Of a DNA stretch of 64,000 bases, positions 1-11,299 are shown piece by piece. Under the pieces are notes generated by a model, which had not been told where the DNA came from, made no database searches, and saw only the letters and a list, made by a program, of their open reading frames with translations. Where the stretch lies: positions 271,501-335,500 of the forward strand of contig OY744520.1 in the NCBI GenBank assembly GCA_963556195.1, read 5' to 3'. This DNA comes from Sepiola atlantica. Its lineage: Eukaryota; Mollusca; Cephalopoda; Sepiida; Sepiolidae. Made by a program: the position numbers and the translations under genes. How positions within the stretch are numbered: the stretch's first letter is position 1; every line of letters starts with the position of its first letter.

Positions 1-106
1 CATAGTCTAGAATATTATTAGATCATACACGTCTGGTGCTATCTAAGCAAAACAATATTTAGGAAAGGGCTAGTGTTAAAATGTTAGTTATTATGTATAT
101 ACACAC

Positions 107-130
107 CTCTTTTATCATTTTTCTTGTTTC
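107..130 (-). other. Possible 24-nt micro-exon downstream of gene B
   Basis: Minus strand: a good acceptor ending TATTTCAG is followed by 24 nt and then GTGTGT. The 24 nt are open in the phase-1 frame and rich in Lys/Asn, ending KR. A similar acceptor context occurs at 681-682, before a 20-nt block at 661-680 that would shift the frame. These may be alternative exons or just copies of one AT-rich repeat. Confidence 0.15.
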
Positions 131-430
131 CTGAAATATAAAATAATTATTTGCATTTAAAATTTGTGAAAAGTATATTTTAAGTTCTCAATAAACATAA
201 ATCGAACATAAAAATGTGAAAATATTTATTACAAAAATCTTTTAGACTTTTATCTTGACACGTATTTAACATTTCAGAAAAAATAATTCGATATTGTATA
301 AGACTTTGTGATGCACGACACTGTAATATAGAACTGAATAATTCACATATGAGAAACTATTTAATATGTAATAACCGTGAGCACTTAGGTGAGAATCGAA
401 CCGAAGACTTGATCATCAAAAACTTGTTTA

Positions 431-549
431 TTAAAACGGAAAAAAGTGACAACAGATTCGCGGTGGTTGATGAACGAGAAATAAATTAGGCGAGTTGTCG
501 CAGTTGCCGTTCAAATTCAAGTGAAAATGACAATTTTCAGAAAATTCAT
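431..549 (-). CDS. Candidate last exon of secreted peptide gene B
   Basis: On the minus strand an AG acceptor (positions 551-550, preceded by a T-rich stretch) opens a 119-nt exon. It continues in the phase-1 frame left by exon 2 (3492-3536) and ends at a TAA at 433-431. It adds 38 residues with four cysteines: NC near the start, NC about ten residues on, and an ICC pair six residues from the end. With the cysteine at the end of exon 2 the mature peptide would have five. The AATAAA at 432-427 overlaps the stop codon and could be the polyadenylation signal. Frame agreement supports the exon, but the acceptor is only moderate. Possible small alternative exons lie at 661-680 and 107-130, so the real 3' structure may differ or extend beyond the window. 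The function is unknown. Confidence 0.45.
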
Positions 550-1443
550 CTACCGTAAATATTAGATTGTAAACTATTGTTGCTAAAAAAGTTAAATATT
601 GGCTAAGTATCACTATTTAAATATGATTTATTTCATACTATTCAAATAAGATATACAAACCTGCAGTTTCTTGCATTTCGCTGAAATATAAAAAATAAAT
701 ATTACATTAGCATAGCAAAATGTCAAAACATTTTCAATCTGTTAATATATATTTTATCTTAAAAAATAATTTTCATCAGGGAAGAATTTAAATTATTGGT
801 TAAAACTTTTTGGTAAATAACCTTTCAGATTTCTATTTATTAACTTTCCAATTTACGGTTTATTTTTTTTACAAACTAACTTGTGCTATTATAGTGGATT
901 TTCAATTTGCTGTTTGAAGTTTACAGTAAATGGAGATTGGATTTCTCAAAAAATTGTTTTTAACACTCTTTTTTTGTTATCTTAGTTTATTTTAATCGAT
1001 TAAAAATCAAATTCCTAAATTGTAAAAACTAAAACGAAATTAAAAAACATAACTGTTTTATCCGTTCTTGTTATATTGCTTTTAAACATTGTTTTTTGAG
1101 AAAACAAAGTTTCCGTTCTTGAAGAGTTTGATTCAAGAAGTGTGTAATAAGAAATATCATACCTTGTTGTAGATTATCTCCTTTGTTTTAAAACTCTTTC
1201 TTTCACTAGACATAGTCATCTATGTTTTCATCTATGTTATAAAATGCAATAAGATATATGGTGTTTCTGTTTCTATTATATAGTGTTTAATGTCTGTACT
1301 CTTTAATTTTAATAGATCATCTTTAATATATAAAATGAAAATTAATATTAATAACGCAACAAATGGAAAATTGGACTTCTTGATTTATTTAATTAATTGT
1401 GAATCATTTCACATTTTAATTAATAATTTCATTAAGTAATATG

Positions 1444-1448
<5 letters not shown>

Positions 1449-1504
<56 letters not shown>
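1449..1504. repeat. (TA)n microsatellite
   Basis: An uninterrupted TA dinucleotide run within intron 2 of gene B. Confidence 0.95.
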
Positions 1505-1506
<2 letters not shown>

Positions 1507-1513
1507 TCGTATT

Positions 1514-1700
1514 TATATGTCGCGGCATTACAGCTCAATAGTTCATTTAAGAGCTAAACAAACAGCAGATTTGTAATCAGCATCTTCGATCCGATGCTCT
1601 ATATTTTTTAAGGATGCTATTTATGTTCCTATTTACTTGTCTCCCTACGAGGGCACTTAGATATAGGGCCAGTTTTTAATGTGGTGAAAATCCAGTCTCA
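1514..1700 (+). repeat. Possible tRNA-derived SINE remnant
   Basis: Directly after the TA run is a stretch resembling a tRNA: a box-A-like GCTCAATAGTT near 1531 and a box-B-like TTCGATCCG near 1588, followed by non-tRNA sequence. No cloverleaf can be drawn confidently and no target duplication was found. Confidence 0.3.
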
Positions 1701-1789
1701 GAAAGTGAGGGTCACTTGTGATTAGGACAAATATTTAACGTCAAGAAAGAGTTCTCTTTCACTAACGCAGCACAGAACAGATGAAGTAT

Positions 1790-2400
1790 ATATCAAAACA
1801 AATAATACACTCTTATCTTAACAAATTGAACGCGTTTCGGAGCAAGATCGGCACTTTTGTCTACATTCTTTGTTTTACTTCATAAATGTATCTGGGCACG
1901 CATGAAGAAGGAGAATACAATTTAATCTTAAACAATATATTTTATTCATTAAACTATGGATCTATTTATTTCCTTATCTCTGAGTTGCTGCATGATCAAG
2001 TCAAAGTCGGCATGAGATGATCTAAATAAATTATCGTTTAGCATCATACATTACATATGTTTCCTGAATTCCGATCAAATGACTTCAAATGCTTACAACG
2101 AGAACATATACTACACTTTTATCTTAGCCAATTCTTCGCATTTCGGTGCTAGAGTAAATCTTTTGTCTGCATTCTATTCTTTAATTTATCTCGGACAGGT
2201 ATCTGGACACAATTTTATCTTAATCTATATATTTTTACCTTAAATATGAATTCATTTCCTTATTTATCAGTGTCTACTAACTCTGGTAAAAGTTGAAACG
2301 AGGGGATCTAAACCCACCATTTTTATGATCATATATTACATATGGTTACTGATTTTTTGTCTAGAAATGCCTTAACTTCAAATAGGTACGATCTACATCA
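1790..2400. repeat. Tandem duplication, two diverged copies of about 300 bp
   Basis: The block starting near 1808 (TTATCTTAACAAATT, then GCGTTTCGG, then TCTACATTCT, TATCTGGGCAC) recurs in order from about 2112 (TTATCTTAGCCAATT, GCATTTCGG, TCTGCATTCT, TATCTGGACAC). Both copies end with CATTACATATG or ATTACATATG and a TGACTTCAAAT-like string. The offset is about 290-305 bp. It is noncoding and lies in intron 2 of gene B. Confidence 0.6.
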
Positions 2401-2596
2401 CAAAATTAAACTAAGTCAAATATAGACTTATATGATATTCAGTGCAGAAAACGGACCAGGCCAGACTTTTATGGAAACTATAGTTTGATAGACAGTGAAT
2501 GCCCCTATATGACGAAAATGGTGCTTAATCGATATCACCCAAAGTTATTTATATAAATTAAGTAATGATGACACCCAAAGAAAGTCATAAACATTT

Positions 2597-2720
2597 CTCA
2601 CCATCTCTCTCTTTCTCCCTCTCTCTCTCTTCACCTATCTCTCTCTATTCATTCCTTTTCTTTCCTTTGTTCTCTCTCTTATATCTCTCTCATTTCTCTT
2701 CCCCATCCTCTCTCTCTTTT
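2597..2720. repeat. CT-rich low-complexity tract
   Basis: Imperfect (CT)n with TCTCTC runs. It is open in one frame only because of composition (Ser/Leu/Phe repeats), so it is not called a gene. Confidence 0.8.
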
Positions 2721-3491
2721 CAGAATAACAAAAAGTCAAGTTTAATGTTGGGCATTGGTGTATGACAATTATAGCAATCAGTGAGCACTACAAAGGTACT
2801 TATTTCCCTGTGACGTTCAGTAATTACAACTGATCGGACAATGAAAAGTCATTTGTCCAATAATGCCTTTCCAAATGTATTTTCTTCATAGAAATCGCAC
2901 TAGGCAAGGCATGAATCCACTTCATCTAAGGAGCTAAAATACAACTTCTAGATCCAAAACTATCCAACGATAACTGTTAGGTGGATAGATTCTGACTCAG
3001 AAAACAGCAATTTTCCCCCTTTGTCAGAAACATCGCTCATGCAATGTCACCACTAGAGGACAAAACAAGGGAAGCGAGAGTTTCAAAGCTGCCGAAAGTA
3101 AACCCCGGTGTCTAATTTCTACTCTCTTTACTAAAGAAAAAAAAATATATACATGAAAATTGACGACATAATTTAACATGGATTGTAGCTTCATGACGTC
3201 ATCTTTGTGATATTACTTTATGTGCACGGTGACAAGATAAAAACAAGCAAATAAGCAAGAACACAACGTGAAAAGAGTTTTAGTAATATCTAGATGTACA
3301 TACGTAATGTACTGGTTCACCTCGGAGAAATCTGTCCCAGTGCTGAATATTACACACAAATCGATTAGTGTTTGTCGAAAATCAACAAAAATGTATATAT
3401 AACATTCAAGTAGTAATGATCTCCGAGGGAGCACACATGCTTCACTTGTTACTTTTAATAGGTGATTTAAGCAATAAATACTTCGACTTAC

Positions 3492-3536
3492 CTCCGGTAC
3501 ATTTAGAATCAACACTTTCGGAGAAGAATGCAGCGA
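3492..3536 (-). CDS. Exon 2 of secreted peptide gene B
   Basis: This is a 45-nt exon on the minus strand. The acceptor is strong (a long T-rich tract ending TTATTTCAG) and the donor is GTAAGT. It is phase 1 at both ends. It finishes the signal peptide (AAFFSESVDS) and carries the first mature cysteine in the string VDSKC. Exon 2 of the plus-strand paralogue at 46684-46725 has the same phase, nearly the same length (42 nt), the same AA-rich hydrophobic start and VDSSC at the same place. The intron to exon 1 is about 3.4 kb and holds a LINE relic (4490-5165) and a (TA)n tract. Confidence 0.75.
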
Positions 3537-4489
3537 CTGAAATAAGAAAAAAATCGTTATTTATTAACATCCGGAAATAATGTAAGATTACAAATGTTAT
3601 AGAAAATATATTACATACAAGCTGTCCTGACTAAATTACACAATATTACCGTTTTCCTTTTATCAGTGTCTGTGTTTTCTTTCTTATTCATAGTAGACTC
3701 ATTAATCATACATTTGCCTTTCGTGGATGTAGCAATATTTCATGGAAGAAGGATTGAAGATATTTTTCTCTACATATTTTAGCGTATACTATGCTGAAAC
3801 GTAGATTTAGCGTATATTATGTTGAAACGTAACAATGAAAAGAATTGTTTCAACAGATATAATCTCTATATTAAGTTTTTAAATGAAACTAAAAAAGAAC
3901 CACTTTAACATCAGATAAATATTAAATTACGATCTTTACATCTGGACGAGTCTATGATTCTAAATAAGGAGTAACAGGTGGTAACTCCCATACTAACGTA
4001 TGAACAAGGCTATTGTTATATACGTAAGATGAAATATACTTTGAGATCTTCAAATATGCCTTCTTTAAATGATTCAATTATTCTATTCAAACATGTGATA
4101 TAAAAGCAGCATGTTATTACAACAATGTGGTGACTTGACAAAATCATGTTTGAAAATGGAGCAACTTTCTTTGTATGAAACTAAATCTCACATAAAAAAA
4201 CGCAAATTATTTAGAAAACTATAGAAACGTTTAGATCCTTTGTTTCCCAACATAGAAATGTGACAGAAGAGACTCATAGTTGAGGAAATAACAACCCATT
4301 ACATAAGCTCGATACTGGTTAACGTTAAAATGATCGCTTATTTCTTACGAAGCGAACACATCTAAACTCAGCTAATTACATACCGACAATATACAACATA
4401 AACCTTGCTGTGAAAATAGAATTTGATTATTCGTAAGTATCAAAATTGAGAGTTTTCTGTTTTACAAACATATTTATTATATGAAATTA

Positions 4490-5165
4490 TTATCAGAGGT
4501 CTATCCTTAGGCCGTTATTATTCCTGATATTTATAAACAACCTCCCTGATGCAGTTGTGTCCGAGATGGGTATATTTGCTAATGATTTCACGCTCTGTTC
4601 TCGATATATTGGTAAAACAAACAAGCATATCCAAGGCAATGATTACATCCATAGAAAATGACCTCTAGTCTGTAGTAGAATGGGGACAAAATGGATGGTA
4701 ACATTTGATACTACAGAGACAAAGCTCCTTTAACACTTATAAGAAGTAGAACACTTCCTACATGTGCCAGTATCCTATATCTCTACAAAGCCACAATTCT
4801 CTCTCATGCATAGAGTATTTTGTTACCTTAGTCTTCCTCTGTTAGACAAAGTCTAAAAATGAGCTTCTAACCTAATAGGTCCTACACTATTTTACAAGCA
4901 CCAGACATCGCTGCAATGTGTCATCCCTTTAATGGAATATGCCCCTATGAACATGCTGCACTGGTACCCCTCGACGTAAATACCCCCGATCAACCCGTCA
5001 TAAAATGTAAATTGAACCACTTCACTGTAGAGGTCCCCAGATCCCGAATGTCTTTCTACTCTAATAGCTTTTTTACTCGAACTGCTAGACCTTGGAATTA
5101 CCTCGCTACTTTTTGTTTCACTGACCATACCAACATGCATGCAGGTTTAAATGTAATGTGAACAA
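4490..5165 (+). pseudogene. Jockey/CR1-like LINE reverse transcriptase relic, C-terminal part
   Basis: A plus-strand reading gives an RT core remnant near 4495-4620: LRPLLFLIFINNLPDAVV followed by IFANDFTLCS. This corresponds to the usual P-L-L-F-x-x-Y-I-N-D-L-P and Y-A-D-D-T motifs, with the catalytic YADD changed to FAND. The region 4760-5155 gives the thumb/C-terminal domain typical of jockey/CR1 LINEs, ending with TARPWNYLATFCF. The reading is broken by several stops and shifts, so the copy is dead. It sits antisense in intron 1 of gene B. A related C-terminal relic is at 37690-38250. Confidence 0.65.
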
Positions 5166-5898
5166 ACATCCTGATGCATAACACCACCACTTACGATGAC
5201 CTTAATTAATAGTAGCCCCATAGTCTTAGTTACAGTGTATCTGGTTTGGAGTGAAGAAAATAAAATTATCAAAAGAAAGTGATGTATAGACAGTTTAATT
5301 TTGTTTTACAAAAATATTTGTTATATAAAACTATCATTTTATAAAAGGAAATTGACGAATTGCCAGTCAATTCTTTTGTAAAACGGCAAATGGGTTTAAT
5401 GGATCGAAACGAATTTAATTATTTTAAATATTTATAATATCAATAAAATATTTAAATGTTAAAACCTTTTTAAAATACATTCTTCGCCGAGATATTCTTT
5501 GTTAAAGGTTATTTGTATTTCATGAAACAGAGAAATTCGAATTAAACATTTTTCTTTGTTTCTTCACGTTCTAATATATTTAAGTTATTTCATGGATTAA
5601 TTCTCCCTAGTGATTTAAATTGTGTCTTTAGATTTTGTGAAAAATACTTTTTTTAAAACTTATCTGAATATTTTAAATGTTAGCACATCAATTTCCATAT
5701 CAGACAAACATACAAACATTGTTTTATATATAGAATAAGAGACTATTATAGATTAAACCGTACTAGTGTTCAGGGATTTTGAGACGCGTAAAAGAGTATA
5801 AACGCCAACGAAATCTGATTTTCTTACATTAATTATTTTGACGAACAAGACACATAATCGAGTGGAAAAGTTAATGGATAGTCTAAAGTGAATATTGA

Positions 5899-6091
5899 GA
5901 GGCTGTGAATTCAATCTCCAGTGAAAGAACTTTAGAAACAATTGATACAAACATATTTAGAATATCTGAAACTCAGAATGAGAACAGAAATGGATTAAAT
6001 GAAGGTTTCAGTTCGATGTTTCCTAGAGGAGAACGACTAAGACAAAATTCACCTGATAAAGAAACAAGATTAGGACAGCTATCTGAAACAA
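5899..6091 (+). CDS. Putative internal exon of an unknown gene (weak)
   Basis: An open stretch on the plus strand, bounded by a stop at 5896-5898 on the left, runs into a consensus GTAAGTAAT donor at 6092. The encoded 64 residues are hydrophilic and rich in E, R, N, S and T, unlike the surrounding AT-rich noncoding translations. Left acceptors are weak (an AG at 5921-5922 is the best). It lies opposite intron 1 of gene B. It could be a chance open stretch. Confidence 0.2.
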
Positions 6092-6362
6092 GTAAGTAAT
6101 GTAAATATTCACAAGCGAAACAAAAAACTTCAAAGAAATGTTAGTGTAATCTTAAAATAATAAAATAACTCAATTCTTAAAACAGGATAGCATCGCTAGC
6201 TTTAACTACTTTTATTAGAAAGAAAAATCAAACTGGCTTTAATTGTAACGTTTCAAAGCAATTGGATTTCTCAATATTTAAGAAATGTAGTCAATAGATC
6301 TCGTCGATACTGGAAATTATTGTCAATGGATATATTTTAAACTAAATCAATCTCGTAATAAG

Positions 6363-6366
<4 letters not shown>

Positions 6367-6413
<47 letters not shown>
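6367..6413. repeat. (TA)n microsatellite
   Basis: An uninterrupted TA run in intron 1 of gene B. Confidence 0.95.
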
Positions 6414-6416
<3 letters not shown>

Positions 6417-6910
6417 CAAGATCCCATCAACACAGTTTATATATCCACAAGTAACGCCTTCCACAGAACGTCTGGACGACATGTTTTGCGTTTTGTTGGC
6501 GCGTCTTTGAATAGCTAAATAAGTACCATTTTATGAAACATCATATATGCGGATGAATATTTATAATAGAAATTGAAACATTACAATGATACGATTTTAA
6601 AATGAATAAAATCATCTAGTTTTTATATGCTAAAACTGTTGATATGATATATCTTAGATAGCTATGTAAATTCTGACATCTGAATTCGATCTCTCATCGC
6701 CAGCGAGTATCGAACGGACCAGTTTTATTTATGCCCCCTTTAATTGCAGATTGGCATCGGTCCTGCAAAGACATTATGACCGCCTTATGTAAATAACACC
6801 ATTTTAAGTTTAAATAGGATCACTGAACAAAATCATCCCCATAAAGTTTGAATAAATAAAAAAGATCTTTCTTAAAAATAAACAGAAAAAAATAAAGAAT
6901 GAATTCTTAC

Positions 6911-6947
6911 CGAAAAGTCCGCACACAAGAAGGAACTTTGGAGACAT
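6911..6947 (-). CDS. Exon 1 of secreted peptide gene B (signal peptide start)
   Basis: The ATG is at 6947-6945 on the minus strand. The exon is 37 nt and encodes MSPKFLLVCGLF plus the first base of a split codon, then a GTAAGA donor. This is a short basic start followed by a hydrophobic core, as in a signal peptide. The exon is about 84% identical to exon 1 of gene A (45280-45316), has the same length and phase, and the identity continues upstream into the promoter. The complete peptide with exons 2 and 3 would be about 66 residues, secreted and cysteine-containing. I do not recognise the family. Its architecture (short signal exon, short linker exon, Cys-rich last exon, all phase 1) is typical of invertebrate secreted peptides, which include hormones, antimicrobial peptides and venom components; nothing here separates these. 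Confidence 0.8.
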
Positions 6948-6990
6948 GGTTGCTTTTTTGTGAATGTGATTCTCAATACGCTGGCTCATG

Positions 6991-7049
6991 TTTTATAAGA
7001 ACAGTTTATCGATCGGCTTTACTTGAAGGACTTGAAAATAGGTGTAACC
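6991..7049 (-). promoter_or_regulatory. Core promoter of gene B: TATA box and upstream GGTTACACC box
   Basis: Minus strand: TATAAAA at 6997-6991 begins 50 bp before the ATG, and GGTTACACC lies at 7049-7041. Between TATA and ATG the strings CAGCGT/A, TTGAGAA and CACATTCAC match the gene A promoter in order and spacing. The same two boxes occur at 45178-45186 and 45230-45235 of gene A with identical distances. Confidence 0.7.
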
Positions 7050-7169
7050 GTAAACTCCTAATTAAAAATACACAATCGTTTAAATTTATGAGAAATTTTA
7101 AAGACGTTTTCGTAACAAACGGATTTAATCATCGAACAGGTGCAAACTGTTGTAAAATCTATTGATTGA

Positions 7170-9430
7170 CTTTTACAGTCGTCTAAAAAAGTTGCTACAC
7201 ATAAAAATCGGTATCTATGCCTTTTTATTGCAAGCCTCTCTAAAAATTGTGCATGAGTGTCTTTTGATATTGAGAAATTATTTAAAAAAATAAATTATGT
7301 TTTTATTCATTTGAGTTTATGCATCGTTAGGAGAGAATATGTCGGTTAGTTCATAGCGAAACAACGAATATTATAAATAGCATGTTCAGCCATAAACGTG
7401 TATATTGAATGAGCACACTATAAGAAAACATTTCCTTGTTTCTTCATGTTTATTTGGCATTTAGACAAAACACACTGCCAAAACAGTTGTTGTAATAAAC
7501 AGTTGTTTCAATATGACAAATAAATTCTTTTATATCATCTATTATAAAAAATAGAATAATACACAAACCCATGTAAAATATTTTTTTAAAATCCACTGAT
7601 TAAAACTCGCTAATTCGCAGAATATCTAGAAACTACCGAATGCCTGTAAATAATGGAGCTAATTATATTTTAAGTTTATTTATTTATACTTTCATAGCCA
7701 TATCGTCGGTAAAATAATAAGAAAAAAAAACAATAATTAAAATATATGAATAGAATTCACACAATTAATATCCGTTACTTAAAAATGTCTAAAAACCCAC
7801 CAAGTACTTTCTGACGATGAACCTTAATTACTTACGCCTTCTTATCATGTCTGAAAAATAGTTTTTGTTTCCTTGTGGCATTTTGATGAAATTGTTTTTG
7901 TGCTTAAATATATAACTTTGTTTGAATATAGATATAAAAAGAATGAGGCAAATACAAACTAAACAGAACAAATAAGAAGGTTAATGCCGATTTCAATTAT
8001 TTATTTGATTGAAGAAACTTTGTCAAGAAAGCATTTTTTAAACAGAGTAAAGTTGATATACATAAAGTCTGAGTAGCGGTTGTAGAAATAAAGACCCAAA
8101 AGCTGATTTGGTAGATATGGGGTAGTATAAGGCTGGAGGAAGTGGCGCTGGTGGTTAGACAACATTGACTGTTTAAAGATAATTGGTTGCTGAGAGTATT
8201 TTGGTAGTGAATGTGTGTGTAGAAAATGGGGTGTCTATTAGAAAGTTTGGCGAAACAAAGTAAGAAAGAATATTATGGTGAGAGCAGGGTAGTTTGTTTA
8301 ATGCCGTATCGTAAGTGTAAACTAGAAAAAAACAGCAGGATTATATAAATTGCGGGGAAAGAAATGCTTTAGTGGAGTAGAAATAAATTGGGAATGAGAA
8401 ATGTAGTAATAGGTTTTCGAATGTAAATGACGTTTAAATGCATGTTAAATGTGAATTTAGAGAATATAATTTTATCAAATATCAAAATTAATAAAGTGTT
8501 CAGTGAGGATATTATCGCTAGGCTTGTTGAGATTTGAATCTAGATCTCTGTTACATGTGGCTTTTCGATGTAGATATGAGACTAGGTTCTATATGCCGTC
8601 TCAGTTTAGTATCATATGCTTGTTTGATAATAAGTTTCTTGACCTTAAATTTGTGGGTGAAAATTAACAGGTGTAAGACAAAAGTATTTTTTGTATTGCC
8701 TACTTTACCGGATCTGTTGTGTTCATAAATAACTTTTTAAGGGATAGTCAGTTTTACAAAGTATACGTTGTTAAAGTCATTATGACGTATTGTGTAAATA
8801 CTTACCTTGGATAGTGCTATCGTTTTTATGTATACCAAAAATCTTTCAAATCATGAGTAAAGTGGAATGTATTGTTCTAAAACCATATTTGTATATATAA
8901 GGTGGAGCAAAAAATTGTTGCTGTGCGTGTTAGTAGGTGAGCTGTGGATTAAAGAAACTAGCCTTTTTGGATTTTATATTTGTGCTGTAAAAGATGGTGA
9001 GTGCCTTTCGTTTTAGCATTTTAAATGAAATGTTTTCAGCATTATATATATATATATTTGGGGTAGCAAATTCTAAAGATTGAGATTTACTATGAGGCCT
9101 GTTTTTATTATGTTTTAGAAATATAGTTGTGGTAATATAGTCATGTGTGTAGTCGTGTTTGTTGGTTTTCTGTATACTTGGTAGGTTTAATTATTATTGT
9201 TTTTGGATAAAAGTTTCTAGGAACAGTATAGAATTATAGAATTCTACTTCACAAATCAATTTTATTGTGTGTTCAACCTTATTAATAGTGGAAGCTAAAT
9301 TTTTTGTTTGCTTGGGAAAAGAATTTAAGCTATTTTCTGCATATCTGTTATGGTGTGATGTGATCTATATCTTTTTTCTATGCATACCACTGATATCAAA
9401 ACATATTCAAAAATATGAAAAAATAAATAA
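7170..9430. other. No gene recognised
   Basis: AT-rich sequence upstream of gene B. From about 8060 to 9000 it becomes G/T-biased on the plus strand with many GGT/GTG strings, but no splice-bounded reading frame or RNA fold was recognised. Short open frames are consistent with chance. Confidence 0.5.
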
Positions 9431-9431
9431 G

Positions 9432-9682
9432 CGATATGGTGTGATGGTGACTGCCCTATTTTCCGACAATATAGACTCTTCTAGACAGTATATATAACAG
9501 AGCCTGCAACAAAGGACGAACAGTCTTTCCGTAACATAATATTATATACTTCTGTAAATACACACACTTGAAATATACCACCGTTTTGTTGTATTTATTA
9601 TCGACTCTTCAAGGTCAATACTGACTAAAATAACGCGGACTTATTCAGACACAGCATTATCTGGATTGTGTCGCACAAAACA
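9432..9682 (+). repeat. 5' LTR of the 9.4-14.2 kb gypsy element
   Basis: ATATGGTGTGATGGTGA near the start and ACTTCTGTAAATA...CACTTGAAATATAC further on match the 3' copy at 14022-14212. The LTR appears to end ACAAAACA just before TGGCGAGATGAA at 9684, a decayed primer-binding site that shares TGGCGA with the tRNA-Ser type site of the 54.9 kb element. Confidence 0.6.
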
Positions 9683-10199
9683 CTGGCGAGATGAACTCGA
9701 ACTTATGTTAGATACAACATGATCATTACAACAACATGCGATGTTGAATTTTCGAAAAAAACTTAGGTGGTGTGGTCGAAAAAATTGTTAATTACAAAAG
9801 TAACTGCGAGAAGTTAAAAGCTATACTGGATTCTTAAACACGAGGTGTACAAAATCTGCTGAAAGAAAGTCTCCAATACCAAAAAATACAATTGAAACAA
9901 AAGGGTTTTTGTTTTTGAGGGAAATGAAAATAATTTAAATTCCCCAACACGGGGTCATAAAATCTAAATCGTTTAACATCGAAAAAGGAACCAACAATAG
10001 GTATGTCAATTTTTCTTCCGTTTTCATTGTTTAATTAAGAACACATACATAAATTTGAATAAAGCTTACTTATTATTTATTAGCTCGCCAAGAAGTGAAG
10101 AATTTGTCTTCCAGAGAAAAAGATTACGACTGTGTAAAATAAATAAATAAAATAAATACACGAAAAAATCAGTGACAAAAATAGAGAAATTTAAAAGTA

Positions 10200-11239
10200 C
10201 CATGCTGGAATAGATAAAACACAATCAAGAACAACAACTTCGACTTGAAGAGAAATTCCAAGGAACACACATAGAATAAATTGAATATCAGAAGAAAATA
10301 GAAGAAAAGCATCGTCTAAGAAGAAAAAACAATTGCAGCAAATGAAAGAAATTTAGGAAATGTTTCTTCATACCTAACAAGAACAGGAAAATTATACGAA
10401 TTATTTAATAGGGGTTAAAATGTTAAGTAGAAAGTACTTTTTCACAAAACGCTATTGGGAGCGCTATCGATAATTTTACTTACGACTCTGAAAACAAATG
10501 TACGTTTGCTTTGTACTTTAGAGGATACAAAGATCTTTATAATACAGATTATGTGAATTGGTAGATTTGAAAAAGAGATCATTTTGTTATTTAGAAAATT
10601 GGGTACGATTGAACACACTAAATTCGTCAATTATACATTGCTACAAATAAAGCAACCTTACATGTCTAGAAGCGATACAATTATTAACTATTTTTTTTTT
10701 CTCTAAAATATCTATTTTTCTTACAAGGTGAAAATGTACGAATCTCACAAGGAAAGAAGACGAAGAATATACTACTTTCGCTTGGTAGTTAACAAACACT
10801 GCAATGATTTCAAATTGTCGGTGTTGAGCGCTAACAAATTTAAATGTCTAATATTCGCGCAGGGTTAAGTATCAAATACAGATGCAGAAATCAGACAAAA
10901 GTTTCTTAATAAACAAGATAATGAACCATATTTAACACATCGAAGAGGACTGCTAATGGTTTATTAGTGTTCGCCAAGATTCAAGAAACATTGCGTAAAG
11001 CGGCGTATCATATATTAGAAAAAAAAACCGTAACAAAAATTAATTCACCAAATAAATTTGATCAACATAAGAAAAATAATTTGCCTCCCAAATCGTGTTT
11101 TAGTTGCGGGCAATTGCATTGGTACAAAGATTGGGCCAGAAACATACACACTACAGAGTTTAAAATAAAATTAAAAGAAGCTTTATTAAAATTGCGAAAA
11201 GTGACGAAGCTGAAATTATCAGGTAGTTTGTGCAGATAA
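10200..11239 (+). pseudogene. gypsy gag relic with zinc knuckle
   Basis: 10200-10400 is glutamate/lysine/glutamine-rich in translation, matching the coiled-coil N terminus of the Gag at 53.7-54.1 kb. Capsid remnants follow. 10967-11239 is open and contains the knuckle CFSCGQLHWYKDW, where the fourth metal ligand (Cys in the sister copy, CWRCGDNHWYNEC) is replaced by Trp. The spacing C-x2-C-x3-H-x4-C is shared and is one residue shorter than the usual retroviral x4 gap. Frames are broken several times. Confidence 0.65.
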
Positions 11240-11299
11240 AAATATTTAATAAAAATATTATTCTGGCTGACATCTGTCAATACTAAATCTTTAAACGTA

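Noticed and set aside
6680..6730. Box-B-like GAATTCGATCTCTC suggesting a tRNA gene or SINE
   Set aside because: No box A at proper spacing and no cloverleaf; also seen singly near 380 and 8535 (minus strand).
6899..7165. Plus-strand 88-codon open frame with several cysteines
   Set aside because: It is the antisense shadow of gene B exon 1 and its promoter, which have a conserved paralogue on the minus strand.
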